A DNA stretch of 64,000 bases from Kosakonia radicincitans DSM 16656 (GCF_000280495.2 NZ_CP018016.1:620001-684000), one strand, 5' to 3'. Shown: positions 44,300-53,738, numbered from the stretch's first letter. Notes: generated from the sequence alone by a model not told the origin. Numbers and translations are program-made.

Positions 44300-44451
44300 A
44301 TTTCCCCGACACTCTCTCTGTTGATGACCTGATGGCGGATATCGCGGTGATTTTTCACTGGCCGCCCTCAGAGATCTATCCCCTGAGCCTGACAGAGCTC
44401 ATTACATGGCGAGAAAAAGCCATCCAGCGAAGCGGAAACACGAATGAGTAG
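44024..44451 (+). CDS. E': gpE+E' minus-one frameshift product
   Basis: The zero-frame heptamer T TTT TTG at 44272-44278 is a classical minus-one slip site. After the slip, translation continues from 44278 as VTEFGAVNFPDTLSVDDLMA ... ITWREKAIQRSGNTNE and stops at TAG 44449-44451. The product has 85 plus 57 = 142 residues, the length known for P2 E+E'. The stop overlaps the start of T. The frame shift is needed for the correct ratio of tail chaperones. Confidence 0.93.
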
Positions 44452-46885
44452 CGTGAAATTACAGGTATTACTCAAAGCTGTTGACCAGGCGACCCGCCCG
44501 TTAAAATCCATCGACAAGGCCAGCAAGGAGCTGGCCGGAGGGATGCGCACAACACAAACCGCATTGCGTGAGCTCAACGGACAGGCGTCAAAGATTGACG
44601 GCTTTCGCAAAACCCGCGCACAACTGGCGGTCACTGAGCAGGCGCTGAAAAAAGCCAGAGACGAAGCCGCCGCGCTGGCGATTCAGTTTAAAAACACTGA
44701 ACAGCCGACCCGCGCGCAGGCGCAGGCAATGGAGACGGCACGCAAAAGCGCCGCCGCGCTCCAGCTTAAACACAACAGCCTGCGTGAATCCGTGCAGCGT
44801 CAGCGGCAGGAGCTCAGCCTTGCCGGGATAAACACCCGCACGCTGGCCGCTGACGAGCGAAAACTCAAAGCCACCATCAGTGAAACCACGTCACAGCTCA
44901 ACCGGCAGCGTGAGGCGCTGGCGCGCGTCAGTGCGCAACAGGAGAAACTCAGCCGGGTAAAACAGCGCTATCAGGCCGGAAAGGCGCTCGCCGGGAATGC
45001 GGCAGCGGTGGGCGCGGCAGGGGCGGGAATGGCAACCACGGCAACGCTTGCCGGGGCGGCGCTGCTGAAACCGGGCTATGACTTCGCGCAAAAAAACTCG
45101 GAGCTTCAGGCGGTGCTCGGCGTGGGTAAAGACTCGGCGGAAATGACTGCATTGCGCAAACAGGCGCGCCAGCTCGGCGACAACACAGCCGCCTCGGCTG
45201 ACGACGCTGCCGGGGCGCAAATCATCATCGCCAAAGGGGGCGGTGATGCGGCCGCGATTCAGGCTGTCACGCCGGTGACCCTGAATATGGCGCTGGCTAA
45301 CCGGCGCACGATGGAAGAGAACGCCGGTCTGTTGATGGGGATGAAATCCGCGTTTCAGCTCTCAAACGATAAGGTCGCGCACATCGGTGATGTTCTCTCC
45401 ATGACGATGAACAAAACCGCCGCTGACTTTGACGGGCTGAGTGATGCGCTGACCTATGCCGCGCCGGTGGCAAAAAATGCCGGGGTGAGTATCGAGCAGG
45501 CCGCCGCCATGGTGGGCGCGTTACATGATGCGAAAATCACCGGCTCGATGGCCGGTACGGGGAGCCGCGCGGTGATAACGCGCTTACAGGCACCGACCGG
45601 CGAGGCGTACCGGGCGATTAAAGAGCTCGGTATCACCACGGCAGATAAAAAAGGTAACACCCGGCCCATCTTCAGCATCCTGAAAGAAATGCAGGCCAGT
45701 TTTGAGAAAAACAAACTCGGCACCGGCCAGCGCGCCGAATACCTGAAAACGATATTCGGCGAAGAAGCCAGCTCATCAGCGGCGGTGTTAATGGCCGCCG
45801 CATCGGGCGGGAAACTGGATGCACTGACCGCTGCGTTTAAAGCCTCGGACGGGAAAACGGAGGAACTGGTCAACGTCATGCAGGACAACCTTGGCGGCGA
45901 CTTTAAAGAGTTCCAGTCGGCTTATGAGGCGGTCGGTACTGACCTGTTTGATCAGCAGGAATCCTCGCTCCGAAAACTGGTGCAGACCGCTACAGGTTAC
46001 GTGCTCAGGCTTGATGGCTGGATACAGAAAAACAAAGGGCTGGCGCAGACGCTGGGCGTGATTGCGGCGGTGGCTGTCGGCGTGGTGGGGCTGGTCGGCG
46101 CTATTGGTCTGGTTGCCTGGCCGGTTGTGATGGGCGTTAACGCGATTATCGCCGCTGCCGGTGTGCTCGGGACGGTCTTCAGTGTGGCGGGCGGGGCAAT
46201 TATGACGGTGCTCGGTGCGCTGACATGGCCGATTGTGGCGATCGGGGTGGCGATTGTCGCCGGTGCGCTGCTCATCCGTAAATACTGGGAGCCCATCAGC
46301 GCCTTTTTCAGCGGGGTTGTTGAGGGGCTAAGCGCCGCATTTGCGCCGGTCGGGGAACTGTTTTCGCCGCTTAAGCCCGTTTTTGACTGGCTCGGCGGGA
46401 AATTAAAGGCGGTGTGGGACTGGTTCACAAACCTGATTGCGCCGGTCAAATCCACGCAGGACACGCTTAACGCCTGCAGGGATACCGGCGTCCTGTTTGG
46501 ACAGGCGCTGGCAGATGCACTGCTGATGCCGCTTACCGCGTTTAACAAACTGAAACAGGGCATAGACTGGGTGCTCGATAAACTCGGTCTCATCAATAAA
46601 GAATCCAGCGATCTTGACCAGAAAGCCGTAAAAGCTGGCGCGGCGGCGCAGAACGGCACCTATATCCCGGCAACCAGTACCTATGGCGGTTATCAGGGAT
46701 ATCAGCCCGCCGTTGCCCCCGGTGGTAAATCCTATGTCGATAACCGGCAAAGCCATTACAACATCACGATGCAGAACGGCGGCGCACCGGGCGGCGAACT
46801 CGGGCGGCAGTTGCAGGATGCCGTTGAAAAGGCTGACCGTGAGAAACGCGCCCGCGAACGTTCCAGCATGCGCCACGACGGATAA
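44444..46885 (+). CDS. T: tape measure protein gpT
   Basis: An 813-residue protein (P2 T is 815), with long helical coiled coils (about 1-190), a phage-tail TP901-like core (NRRTMEENAGLLMGMKSAFQ, then DALTYAAPVAKNAGVSIEQA), and hydrophobic segments near 530-610 (LGVIAAVAVGVVGLVGAIGL and similar). It sets tail length and may reach the host membrane. It overlaps the end of E'. Confidence 0.95.
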   Translation: MSSVKLQVLLKAVDQATRPLKSIDKASKELAGGMRTTQTALRELNGQASKIDGFRKTRAQLAVTEQALKKARDEAAALAIQFKNTEQPTRAQAQAMETARKSAAALQLKHNSLRESVQRQRQELSLAGINTRTLAADERKLKATISETTSQLNRQREALARVSAQQEKLSRVKQRYQAGKALAGNAAAVGAAGAGMATTATLAGAALLKPGYDFAQKNSELQAVLGVGKDSAEMTALRKQARQLGDNTAASADDAAGAQIIIAKGGGDAAAIQAVTPVTLNMALANRRTMEENAGLLMGMKSAFQLSNDKVAHIGDVLSMTMNKTAADFDGLSDALTYAAPVAKNAGVSIEQAAAMVGALHDAKITGSMAGTGSRAVITRLQAPTGEAYRAIKELGITTADKKGNTRPIFSILKEMQASFEKNKLGTGQRAEYLKTIFGEEASSSAAVLMAAASGGKLDALTAAFKASDGKTEELVNVMQDNLGGDFKEFQSAYEAVGTDLFDQQESSLRKLVQTATGYVLRLDGWIQKNKGLAQTLGVIAAVAVGVVGLVGAIGLVAWPVVMGVNAIIAAAGVLGTVFSVAGGAIMTVLGALTWPIVAIGVAIVAGALLIRKYWEPISAFFSGVVEGLSAAFAPVGELFSPLKPVFDWLGGKLKAVWDWFTNLIAPVKSTQDTLNACRDTGVLFGQALADALLMPLTAFNKLKQGIDWVLDKLGLINKESSDLDQKAVKAGAAAQNGTYIPATSTYGGYQGYQPAVAPGGKSYVDNRQSHYNITMQNGGAPGGELGRQLQDAVEKADREKRARERSSMRHDG

Positions 46886-46900
46886 GGGAGACATTCAGAG

Positions 46901-47377
46901 ATGATGCTCGCATTAGGTTTCTTTGTCTTTATGCGCCAGACACTGCCGTTTCAGGGCATGCAGCGCGACGCGGAATATCGCTGGCCGTCAAACAGCCGCG
47001 TCGGCAGGCGCGATGCTTTCCAGTTCCTCGGCGTCGGGGAGGAAAAAATCACGCTCAACGGCACGCTTTACCCGGAAATCACCGGCGGGACGCTGACGCT
47101 GACCGCGCTCAGGCAGATGGCCGAACAGGGTAAGGCGTGGCCGCTGATAGCCGGAACCGGCCAGATTTACGGCATGTATGTCATCAACAGCATTAACGAA
47201 ACCGGCGCGGAGTTTTTTTCGGACGGCTCACCCCGCAAGATTGATTTTACGCTGGCGTTAACGCGCGTGGATGAGTCGCTGGCGGCGGTATATGGCGACC
47301 TGAGTCAGCAGGCTGACATGCTGGCCGGTAAAGCAAAAGACGCCGCCACCAGATTAATCACCATGCCGGGGTTATGA
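46901..47377 (+). CDS. U: tail protein gpU
   Basis: A 158-residue protein (P2 U is 159): MLALGFFVFMRQTLPFQGMQ, then RVGRRDAFQFLGVGEEKITL and LRQMAEQGKAWPLIAGTGQI. It is a baseplate/tail initiator component; in P2 it works with gpD. It overlaps D by four bases. Confidence 0.95.
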   Translation: MMLALGFFVFMRQTLPFQGMQRDAEYRWPSNSRVGRRDAFQFLGVGEEKITLNGTLYPEITGGTLTLTALRQMAEQGKAWPLIAGTGQIYGMYVINSINETGAEFFSDGSPRKIDFTLALTRVDESLAAVYGDLSQQADMLAGKAKDAATRLITMPGL

Positions 47378-48543
47378 TGTCAGAAATACTCTACAGCCAG
47401 GCGGGGAGCTCACTCACTCCCGCATTTATGCTGAAACTGGACAGTAAGGATATCACCGGCACCATCAGCAACCGGCTGATAAACCTCACGATGACGGATA
47501 ACCGGGGCTTTGAGGCTGACCAGCTTGATATTGAGCTCGATGACAGCGACGGCCTTGTGCAGTTGCCGGTGCGCGGCGCGGTACTGACCCTGTATCTCGG
47601 CTGGAAAGATTCCGCGCTGGTCGGCAAGGGCAGTTTTACCGTTGATGAGGTTGAGCACCGGGGCGCGCCTGATACCGTGACCATACGCGCCCGCAGCGCT
47701 GATTTTCGCGGTACGCTGAATTCCCGGCGTGAAGAGTCCTGGCACGACAAAACCCTCGGCGATATCGTGGCGGCGATCGCCGCACGTAACAAACTGACGG
47801 CGAGTGTCACCCCGGCGCTGGCCGGGATTCATATCCCGCATATCGACCAGACGCAGGAATCCGACGCTAAATTTCTGACACGGCTGGCTGACCGGAACGG
47901 TGGCGAGGTGTCGGTCAAGGCGGGGAAGCTGCTGTTTCTCAGAGCCGGGAATGCCACAACCGCCAGCGGCAAGCCCATTCCGCAGGTGACGATCACCCGC
48001 CGCGATGGCGACCGGCACCAGTTTGCGATTGCCGACCGGGGCGCTTACACCGGCGTTACGGCGCAGTGGCTTCACACCAAAGACCCGAAACCGAAAAAAG
48101 TGAAGGTGAAGCGCAAGCCCAGAGAGCAGCATTTACGCGCGCTACAGCATCCGAAAGCCAAAGCCAAAAAGAAGGAAGCTAAAGTACCGGAAGCCCGTGA
48201 GGGCGAATATCTGGCCGGTGAGGCGGATAACGTGTTTGCACTTACAACGGTGTATGCCACAAAAGCCCAGGCCATGCGGGCGGCTCAGGCGAAGTGGGAC
48301 AAGCTGCAGCGCGGTGTCGCGGAATTCTCGATAAGTCTGGCCGTCGGCCGCGCCGATCTTTACCCGGAAACGCCGGTGAAAGTCTCGGGGTTTAAGAGCA
48401 TTATCGATGAGCAGGCGTGGATTATTACCAAAGTGACTCACACGTTAAACAACAGCGGTTTCACGACGGGGGTAGAGCTTGAGGTGAAACTATCAAATGT
48501 TGAGTATGATGCCGTTGCAGATAGTGATGATGAGGGGGAATAA
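47374..48543 (+). CDS. D: baseplate hub protein gpD
   Basis: A 389-residue protein (P2 D is 387), of the late-control gpD/hub family: ILYSQAGSSLTPAFMLKLDS, then LTDNRGFEADQLDIELDDSD-type text and DQTQESDAKFLTRLADRNGG. A Lys-rich stretch at about 235-275 (KPKKVKVKRKPREQ, then KAKAKKKEAKVPEARE) is prominent. It forms the hub on which the spike V sits. Confidence 0.95.
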   Translation: MMSEILYSQAGSSLTPAFMLKLDSKDITGTISNRLINLTMTDNRGFEADQLDIELDDSDGLVQLPVRGAVLTLYLGWKDSALVGKGSFTVDEVEHRGAPDTVTIRARSADFRGTLNSRREESWHDKTLGDIVAAIAARNKLTASVTPALAGIHIPHIDQTQESDAKFLTRLADRNGGEVSVKAGKLLFLRAGNATTASGKPIPQVTITRRDGDRHQFAIADRGAYTGVTAQWLHTKDPKPKKVKVKRKPREQHLRALQHPKAKAKKKEAKVPEAREGEYLAGEADNVFALTTVYATKAQAMRAAQAKWDKLQRGVAEFSISLAVGRADLYPETPVKVSGFKSIIDEQAWIITKVTHTLNNSGFTTGVELEVKLSNVEYDAVADSDDEGE

Positions 48544-48591
48544 AAGAGATAGCCAGCCATATGGCGGGGTAGGTTATCTGCTGACGTGTTT

Positions 48592-48609
48592 AGAGATATT
48601 GAAATCTCT
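48592..48609 (+). terminator. hairpin after D
   Basis: AGAGAT (48592-48597) pairs with ATCTCT (48604-48609) with a six-base loop and a following TTTCT. It probably ends or attenuates the F-to-D late transcript before ogr. Confidence 0.55.
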
Positions 48610-48664
48610 TTCTGGTAGGTTTTGTGTTTTTTATTATCAATATGTGAATTTTTGAGTATTATGC

Positions 48665-48681
48665 ATTCACGTTTCGTGAAG
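48665..48681. promoter_or_regulatory. palindrome before ogr, candidate CI site
   Basis: TTCACG-TTT-CGTGAA is a perfect palindrome 11 bp before the ogr start. Its ATTCAC half also occurs in the cI-apl switch region (18354-18359). In phage 186, CI represses the promoter of the equivalent late activator gene; the same control here is inference. Confidence 0.5.
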
Positions 48682-48691
48682 AGGGTGAATC

Positions 48692-48910
48692 ATGTTCCAT
48701 TGTCCACAGTGTAAGCACGCCGCGCATGCACGTACCAGCCGCTATCTAAGTGAGAACACAAAAGAAAGGTATCATCAGTGCACGAATATTAATTGCAGTT
48801 GCACCTTCGTGACGATGGAATCGATAGAGCGCTATATAGTTACCCCTGGTAAAATAAATCCCGCGCCACCGCACCCAAACCAGACCGGACAGCGTCAGTT
48901 ATGGTTCTAA
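48692..48910 (+). CDS. ogr: late gene activator Ogr
   Basis: A 72-residue zinc protein, same length as P2 Ogr: MFHCPQCKHAAHARTSRYLS and YHQCTNINCSCTFVTMESI, with the CxxC...CxxxxC zinc-binding pattern. It activates the late promoters by binding their -55 sites and contacting RNA polymerase alpha. GAGGG lies before the ATG. A clear terminator follows. Confidence 0.95.
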   Translation: MFHCPQCKHAAHARTSRYLSENTKERYHQCTNINCSCTFVTMESIERYIVTPGKINPAPPHPNQTGQRQLWF

Positions 48911-48914
48911 AATT

Positions 48915-48937
48915 ACCCGCCTTGAGCGGGTTTTTTA
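48915..48937 (+). terminator. rho-independent terminator of ogr
   Basis: ACCCGC (48915-48920) pairs with GCGGGT (48926-48931), followed by six Ts. It is the last phage transcription stop before the attachment site. Confidence 0.85.
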
Positions 48938-48966
48938 TTGGCTTTGCTGGTAAGCGTTATAAAACC

Positions 48967-48985
48967 TGCTGCCATTTTGCTGCCA
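48967..48985. repeat. candidate integrase arm sites, right
   Basis: TGCTGCCA is present at 48967-48974 and 48978-48985, with an 11-bp step and the same orientation as the left pair. The pair lies 62 bp from the core repeat; the left pair lies 92 bp from its core. Confidence 0.7.
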
Positions 48986-49002
48986 ATTAGAAATCAAGAA
49001 AC

Positions 49003-49026
49003 AAAAAAGCCACCGCAGGAGGTGGC
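49003..49026 (-). terminator. phage-supplied ileX terminator
   Basis: GCCACC (49009-49014) and GGTGGC (49021-49026) form a stem followed, on the minus strand, by six Ts. It lies 29 bp past the tRNA CCA end. A related hairpin lies at the same distance from the attL copy (14619-14636), showing that the phage carries its own version. Confidence 0.8.
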
Positions 49027-49047
49027 TTAATCACATGATTTTAAAGC

Positions 49048-49101
49048 TAAAATTTGGTGGCCCCTGTTGGGTTTGAACCAACGACCAAGCGATTATGAGT
49101 C
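49048..49101. repeat. attR
   Basis: Right copy of the 54-bp core repeat, including the 3' half of ileX from the anticodon loop to CCA. The phage sequence here is identical to the displaced chromosomal copy, so the tRNA is unchanged. Confidence 0.95.
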
Positions 49102-49130
49102 GCCTGCTCTAACCACTGAGCTAAGGGGCC
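49055..49130 (-). tRNA. ileX: tRNA-Ile2 (CAU anticodon, lysidine type)
   Basis: A 76-base cloverleaf on the minus strand, GGCCCCTTAGCTCAGTGGTT at the 5' end and encoded CCA at the 3' end. The acceptor arms GGCCCCT and AGGGGCC pair fully; the T-arm GTTGG-TTCAAAC-CCAAC is intact. The anticodon CAT (49095-49097) would read Met unless C34 is changed to lysidine by TilS; the sequence agrees with ileX, which decodes AUA. The same gene next to mug is found in E. coli. It is the target of phage integration. Confidence 0.95.
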
Positions 49131-49256
49131 ACAGCGGGGGGATTATAAAGTAACTTACCCCTGCAATCCAGCATGAATATCCTGGCTGATGTTTTTATAA
49201 ACAGCGGATTTTCAATCCCTTATACTGGTGTTTATGACAATTGACCAGGAATAACT

Positions 49257-49763
49257 ATGATCAATGATATTCTCGCTCCCGGGCTGCGCGTGGTGTTTTG
49301 TGGTATCAATCCGGGTAAATCTTCCGCGCATACCGGCTTCCACTTTGCGCATCCTGGCAACCGTTTCTGGAAGGTAATCCATCAGGCCGGCTTTACCGAC
49401 AGGCTGCTGCGACCGGAAGAGGAGATTCATTTGCTGGATACGCGCTGTGGCATCACCATGCTGGTGGAGCGCCCGACGGTACAGGCCAGCGAAGTGGCGC
49501 TGCATGAGCTGCGTACCGGCGGCAGAGAGCTGGTTATGAAGATCGAAGAGTATCAGCCTGCAGCGCTGGCGATCCTCGGTAAACAGGCCTTCGAGCAGGC
49601 ATTCAGCGTCAGAGGTGCTAACTGGGGCAAGCAGACAATGAGCATTGGCGTGACGCAAATTTGGGTGCTGCCCAATCCCAGTGGGTTAAATCGCGCGACG
49701 CTGGATAAACTGGTAGCCGCTTACCGCGAACTGGATGATGCGCTGGTGACAAGAGGGCTGTAG
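49257..49763 (+). CDS. mug: G/U mismatch-specific uracil DNA glycosylase Mug
   Basis: A 168-residue glycosylase (E. coli Mug is 168): [20 protein letters not shown] holds the catalytic/water-binding GINPG motif, and [20 protein letters not shown] the second motif. It removes uracil or etheno-cytosine opposite guanine. It lies between ileX and rpoD, convergent with rpoD, as in E. coli. Confidence 0.95.
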   Translation: MINDILAPGLRVVFCGINPGKSSAHTGFHFAHPGNRFWKVIHQAGFTDRLLRPEEEIHLLDTRCGITMLVERPTVQASEVALHELRTGGRELVMKIEEYQPAALAILGKQAFEQAFSVRGANWGKQTMSIGVTQIWVLPNPSGLNRATLDKLVAAYRELDDALVTRGL

Positions 49764-49780
49764 TGCGGCGGAAATAAAAA

Positions 49781-49800
49781 AGGCTCCCGTGGGAGCCTTT
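49781..49800. terminator. bidirectional terminator between mug and rpoD
   Basis: AGGCTCCC (49781-49788) pairs with GGGAGCCT (49791-49798), with an A-run on one side and a short T-run on the other; it ends both transcripts. In E. coli the macromolecular operon terminator lies at the same place. Confidence 0.85.
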
Positions 49801-49820
49801 CGTTATAACGATGCGATAAA

Positions 49821-51665
49821 TTAATCGTCGAGGAAGCTACGCAGCACTTCAGATCGGCTCGGATGGCGCAGTTTACGCAGCGCTTTCGCTTCGATCTGAC
49901 GGATACGTTCGCGGGTAACGTCAAACTGTTTACCCACTTCTTCCAGCGTGTGGTCGGTGTTCATATCGATACCGAAACGCATACGCAGTACTTTCGCTTC
50001 ACGGGCTGTCAGACCAGCCAGCACGTCGTGCGTTGCCGCACGCAGGCTCTCGGTGGTGGCTGAGTCCAGCGGCAGCTCGAGGGTGGTATCCTCGATAAAA
50101 TCACCCAGATGCGAATCTTCATCATCACCAATCGGTGTTTCCATGGAGATTGGCTCTTTGGCGATTTTCAGCACTTTGCGGATTTTATCTTCCGGCATCA
50201 ACATGCGTTCGGCCAGCTCTTCCGGCGTCGGCTCACGACCCATTTCCTGCAGCATCTGGCGGGAGATACGGTTGAGTTTGTTAATGGTCTCAATCATATG
50301 CACCGGAATACGGATGGTGCGCGCCTGATCCGCGATGGAGCGGGTAATCGCCTGACGGATCCACCAGGTTGCGTAGGTGGAGAACTTGTAACCACGGCGG
50401 TATTCGAACTTATCAACCGCTTTCATCAGACCGATGTTGCCTTCCTGAATTAGATCGAGGAATTGCAGACCACGGTTGGTGTATTTCTTGGCGATAGAAA
50501 TAACCAGACGCAGGTTCGCTTCCACCATCTCTTTCTTCGCACGGCGCGCTTTCGCTTCGCCGATGGACATACGACGGTTGATATCTTTTACCTGCTCGAT
50601 GGTCAGGCCGGTTTCTTCTTCAATCTGTTGCAGTTTTTGCAGGCTGCGCTGAACTTCTTCTGTCACTTCATGCAGCTTTTCGGACCACGGTTTGTTCATC
50701 GCCAGCGCAGCATTGAACCAGGTTTCGCTGGTTTCATTGCCGGTGAACAGCGTAATGAAGTTTTTCTTCGGCATTTTGCACTGTTCAACGCACAGCTTCA
50801 TGATGATGCGTTCCTGAGTGCGCACGCGATCCATCATGATACGCATGCTGTTCACCAGGTAGTCGAACTGTTTCGGCACCAGACGGAACTGCTTGAAGAC
50901 TTCAGACAGCTTGAGGATCTCTTCCTGTGCTGCAGCGTGGCTGCGGCCTTTGGCTTTGATCGTGTCGCGGGTCAGTTCGTACTGGGTACGCAGCTCGCCG
51001 AATTTTTCACGGGCCAGCTCAGGATCGATGCTGTTGTCATCGTCGCTGCTGTCATCGTCGTCTTCATCTTCGTCATCATCGTCGTCATCCATCTCTTCGC
51101 TGGAGAGCTCAGAGCCGACATGCGTTGCCGTTGGCGCAAGATCTTCTTCCGCATTTGGATCGACAAAGCCGGTGATCAAATCGGACAGACGCGCCTGTTC
51201 CGCTTCGACGCGGTCGTATTGTTCTAACAGATAGGTAATGGCTTCCGGGTACTCGGCAACGGAGCACTGAACCTGGTTAATCCCGTCTTCGATACGTTTG
51301 GCGATGTCAATTTCGCCTTCACGGGTCAGCAGTTCAACGGTACCCATTTCACGCATATACATGCGAACCGGGTCGGTCGTGCGCCCGATTTCAGATTCCA
51401 CGCTGGAAAGCACTTGCGCAGCCGCTTCGGCAGCGTCATCGTCCGTGTCGGCAGTGGTCTCAGCCAGCAGCAAATCATCAGCATCCGGTGCTTCTTCCAT
51501 CACCTGAATGCCCATGTCGTTGATCATTTGGATGATGTCTTCGATCTGATCGGAGTCGACGATATCTTCCGGCAGATGGTCATTGACCTCGGCATAGGTC
51601 AGATAGCCTTGCTCCTTACCACGGGTGACAAGTAGCTTCAGCTGTGACTGCGGGTTTTGCTCCAT
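49821..51665 (-). CDS. rpoD: RNA polymerase sigma-70 factor RpoD
   Basis: A 614-residue primary sigma factor (E. coli is 613). Region 1.1 is at the N-terminus ([20 protein letters not shown]). It is followed by region 1.2 ([20 protein letters not shown]), an acidic non-conserved run with many Asp near 190-210, regions 2.3-2.4 ([20 protein letters not shown]), region 3 and region 4.2 ([20 protein letters not shown]). It directs housekeeping transcription. Last gene of the rpsU-dnaG-rpoD operon. Confidence 0.97.
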   Translation of the reverse strand: MEQNPQSQLKLLVTRGKEQGYLTYAEVNDHLPEDIVDSDQIEDIIQMINDMGIQVMEEAPDADDLLLAETTADTDDDAAEAAAQVLSSVESEIGRTTDPVRMYMREMGTVELLTREGEIDIAKRIEDGINQVQCSVAEYPEAITYLLEQYDRVEAEQARLSDLITGFVDPNAEEDLAPTATHVGSELSSEEMDDDDDDEDEDDDDSSDDDNSIDPELAREKFGELRTQYELTRDTIKAKGRSHAAAQEEILKLSEVFKQFRLVPKQFDYLVNSMRIMMDRVRTQERIIMKLCVEQCKMPKKNFITLFTGNETSETWFNAALAMNKPWSEKLHEVTEEVQRSLQKLQQIEEETGLTIEQVKDINRRMSIGEAKARRAKKEMVEANLRLVISIAKKYTNRGLQFLDLIQEGNIGLMKAVDKFEYRRGYKFSTYATWWIRQAITRSIADQARTIRIPVHMIETINKLNRISRQMLQEMGREPTPEELAERMLMPEDKIRKVLKIAKEPISMETPIGDDEDSHLGDFIEDTTLELPLDSATTESLRAATHDVLAGLTAREAKVLRMRFGIDMNTDHTLEEVGKQFDVTRERIRQIEAKALRKLRHPSRSEVLRSFLDD

Positions 51666-51822
51666 AAGACGGTATCCACACTTAAATTCATGAGGGTTGG
51701 TGTCGGTCGGCGAAATAAACAGCCAACATTTAACGCGAGGGTGTATTTATATTTTTGCCGCTGGCCCTCATCGCGGCTGTCGGGATCAACCCGATCGGTT
51801 ATCGGCACTTAAGCCGTTGAAT

Positions 51823-53568
51823 TCATTTTTTCGCCAGTTCCTGGTTTAACTGCCAGAGCTCCCGGCGTTCTTCGCTGCTTAAACCGTGCGTACGATCGCG
51901 AGCTATCAGCTCTTCCTGTCGCCGTTCAAGCATCGAATCAAACATATGATTGAGCGAGTCGGTAAACGCTTCTTCTGCGATTTCCTTATCTGCTATATCG
52001 TCCCACATCGACAGTTTTTCAAGGGTTGCCGCCTCTTTGGTGCCGCGATAGTGCTCCAGCAGCTGTCCGGTAGTCAGGCCTGGCTGAGACAAACAAGTGT
52101 TGACCAGTTCTGCAAATAAGCCAAGCCCGGGGAGCCTGGATTGATCCAGCCCTTCTAATGACGGAACCGCTGATGCCAGCTCCGGGTTCTGGATCAATAA
52201 CCCTATAAGTATACGCATGGTTGTGCGTTTTAGCTGCGGAGCGGGGCGCGGAGCGCTGTTTTCCGCTTGTTTTGGCATTAAACGATCAAGTTGCGCATCG
52301 TCGAAAATACCAATCTTGTTCCCCAGCAGCTGTCGCAACTGAATGCGTAACGTCTCGCCTGGCACCTGATTGATTAACGGCAGCGCCAGTGCGGCAAGTT
52401 GCGTGGTGCCATCCGGCGTCGTCAAATCCGCCTGCGGCAACAGGCTGTTAAACAAAAACGTGGAGAGCGGCTGAGCCTGCTCCATCCGCGCTTCGAACGC
52501 TGCTTTGCCCTCTTTACGCACCAGCGTATCCGGATCTTCACCATCCGGCAGGAACATAAACCGCAGTTGACGACCGTCGCTCATATAAGGTAGCGCGGTT
52601 TCCAGCGCACGCCAGGCGGCATCACGACCAGCCCGGTCACCGTCATAACAACAGATGACGTTTTTCGTCACTCTGAACAGCAACTGGATATGATCTGCCG
52701 TGGTGGAGGTGCCCAGCGAAGCAACCGCATAGTTGATGCCGTACTGCGCCAGCGCAACCACGTCCATATAGCCTTCGACGACCAACAGACGCTGAGGTTC
52801 ATCGTTATCCAATTGCGCTTCATAAAGGCCATACAACTGGCGGCCTTTATGAAAAATATCGGTCTCCGGGGAGTTGAGGTATTTGGGCGTATCGTTACCT
52901 AGAACACGCCCGCCAAAACCAATCACCCGGCCACGCTTGTCGCGAATGGGGAACATTACCCGTTCACGGAAGCGATCGTAACTGCGCCCCTGATCGTTCG
53001 TTACCAGCATGCCGGCATCGATCAGAGATTTGCGGTTTTCGCTATTGCCGCCAAAACGCTTTAACACGTTGTCCCAGCCGGGAGGGGCGTAACCAATGGC
53101 GAAACGCGCAATAATTTCGCTACTCAAACCGCGCCTTGCCAGATACTGGCGCGCCGGTTCAGCAGCAGGTTGCGTCAGAGATTGCTGATAAAATGCGTTG
53201 AGCCCGTCCATCAACTGGTAGAGCGTTTGTCGTTGATGGCGCTCTATCAGGCTGGGCCCGCTGCCTGCTTCAAAAGGCACTTCAAGGTTGTGCATGGCAG
53301 CCAGTTCTTCGACGCTTTCCACGAACTCGAGCTTGTCGTAGTTCATTAAAAAGTCGAGGGCGTTACCGTGCGCGCCGCAGCCAAAGCAGTGATAAAACTG
53401 TTTTTCACCGTTTACGGTGAAAGAAGGGGTTTTTTCATTATGGAATGGACAACACGCGTGGTAGTTCTTGCCCTGCTTTTTCAGCTTTACACGCGCGTCG
53501 ATGAGATCGACGATGTCGGTGCGCGCCAGCAGGTCATTGATAAAAACACGTGGGATTCGTCCAGCCAT
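51823..53568 (-). CDS. dnaG: DNA primase DnaG
   Basis: A 581-residue primase (E. coli is 581). The N-terminal CHC2 zinc finger is CCPFHNEKTPSFTVNGEKQF then YHCFGCG. The TOPRIM catalytic domain has VVEGYMDVVALAQYG and the CYDGDRAGRDAAWRALE acid cluster. The C-terminal helicase-binding domain ends the protein. It makes RNA primers for replication with DnaB. The gap to rpoD (51666-51822) has no gene; in E. coli it holds an RNase E cleavage site. Confidence 0.97.
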   Translation of the reverse strand: MAGRIPRVFINDLLARTDIVDLIDARVKLKKQGKNYHACCPFHNEKTPSFTVNGEKQFYHCFGCGAHGNALDFLMNYDKLEFVESVEELAAMHNLEVPFEAGSGPSLIERHQRQTLYQLMDGLNAFYQQSLTQPAAEPARQYLARRGLSSEIIARFAIGYAPPGWDNVLKRFGGNSENRKSLIDAGMLVTNDQGRSYDRFRERVMFPIRDKRGRVIGFGGRVLGNDTPKYLNSPETDIFHKGRQLYGLYEAQLDNDEPQRLLVVEGYMDVVALAQYGINYAVASLGTSTTADHIQLLFRVTKNVICCYDGDRAGRDAAWRALETALPYMSDGRQLRFMFLPDGEDPDTLVRKEGKAAFEARMEQAQPLSTFLFNSLLPQADLTTPDGTTQLAALALPLINQVPGETLRIQLRQLLGNKIGIFDDAQLDRLMPKQAENSAPRPAPQLKRTTMRILIGLLIQNPELASAVPSLEGLDQSRLPGLGLFAELVNTCLSQPGLTTGQLLEHYRGTKEAATLEKLSMWDDIADKEIAEEAFTDSLNHMFDSMLERRQEELIARDRTHGLSSEERRELWQLNQELAKK

Positions 53569-53653
53569 AGGCCCCGTTTTGATCTTTTATAGCCCTCGTT
53601 CTTCAGGCCGCTGAATGTGGCACAAATCACGCTGGTTATATCAGGTTATAAAC

Positions 53654-53691
53654 GAAAATAAGCCGCGCATTCCTTTCGGAAGCACGGCCTT
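53654..53691 (-). terminator. internal terminator between rpsU and dnaG
   Basis: On the minus strand GCCGTGCTTCC and GGAATGCGCGGC form a stem with a GAAA loop, followed by TTATTTTC. It corresponds in place to the partial terminator T1 of the macromolecular synthesis operon, which reduces primase relative to S21. Confidence 0.75.
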
Positions 53692-53738
53692 ACAACTACA
53701 ACTCGGTCTAAATCTGAGAGCGTGCCGCTCTCCAGAGA

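Larger units (their letters stand above)
14658..49101. mobile_element. P2/186-type prophage integrated in ileX
   Basis: The element is bounded by a 54-bp perfect direct repeat (14658-14711 and 49048-49101), the right copy forming the 3' part of ileX. It contains P2-like integrase, 186-like CI/Apl/CII, replication protein A, cos, portal, terminase, scaffold, capsid, lysis, tail, baseplate, fibre, tape measure and Ogr, in P2 order with P2-like lengths. The excised circle would be about 34.4 kb, close to the P2 genome. No structural or replication gene is visibly broken, so it may be inducible. AT-rich cargo is inserted at four sites, plus a glycosyltransferase at a fifth. Confidence 0.96.

Noticed and set aside
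50893..51234. Plus-strand serine-rich frame opposite rpoD
   Set aside because: The poly-Ser run is the antisense of the Asp-rich stretch of RpoD; a shadow frame.
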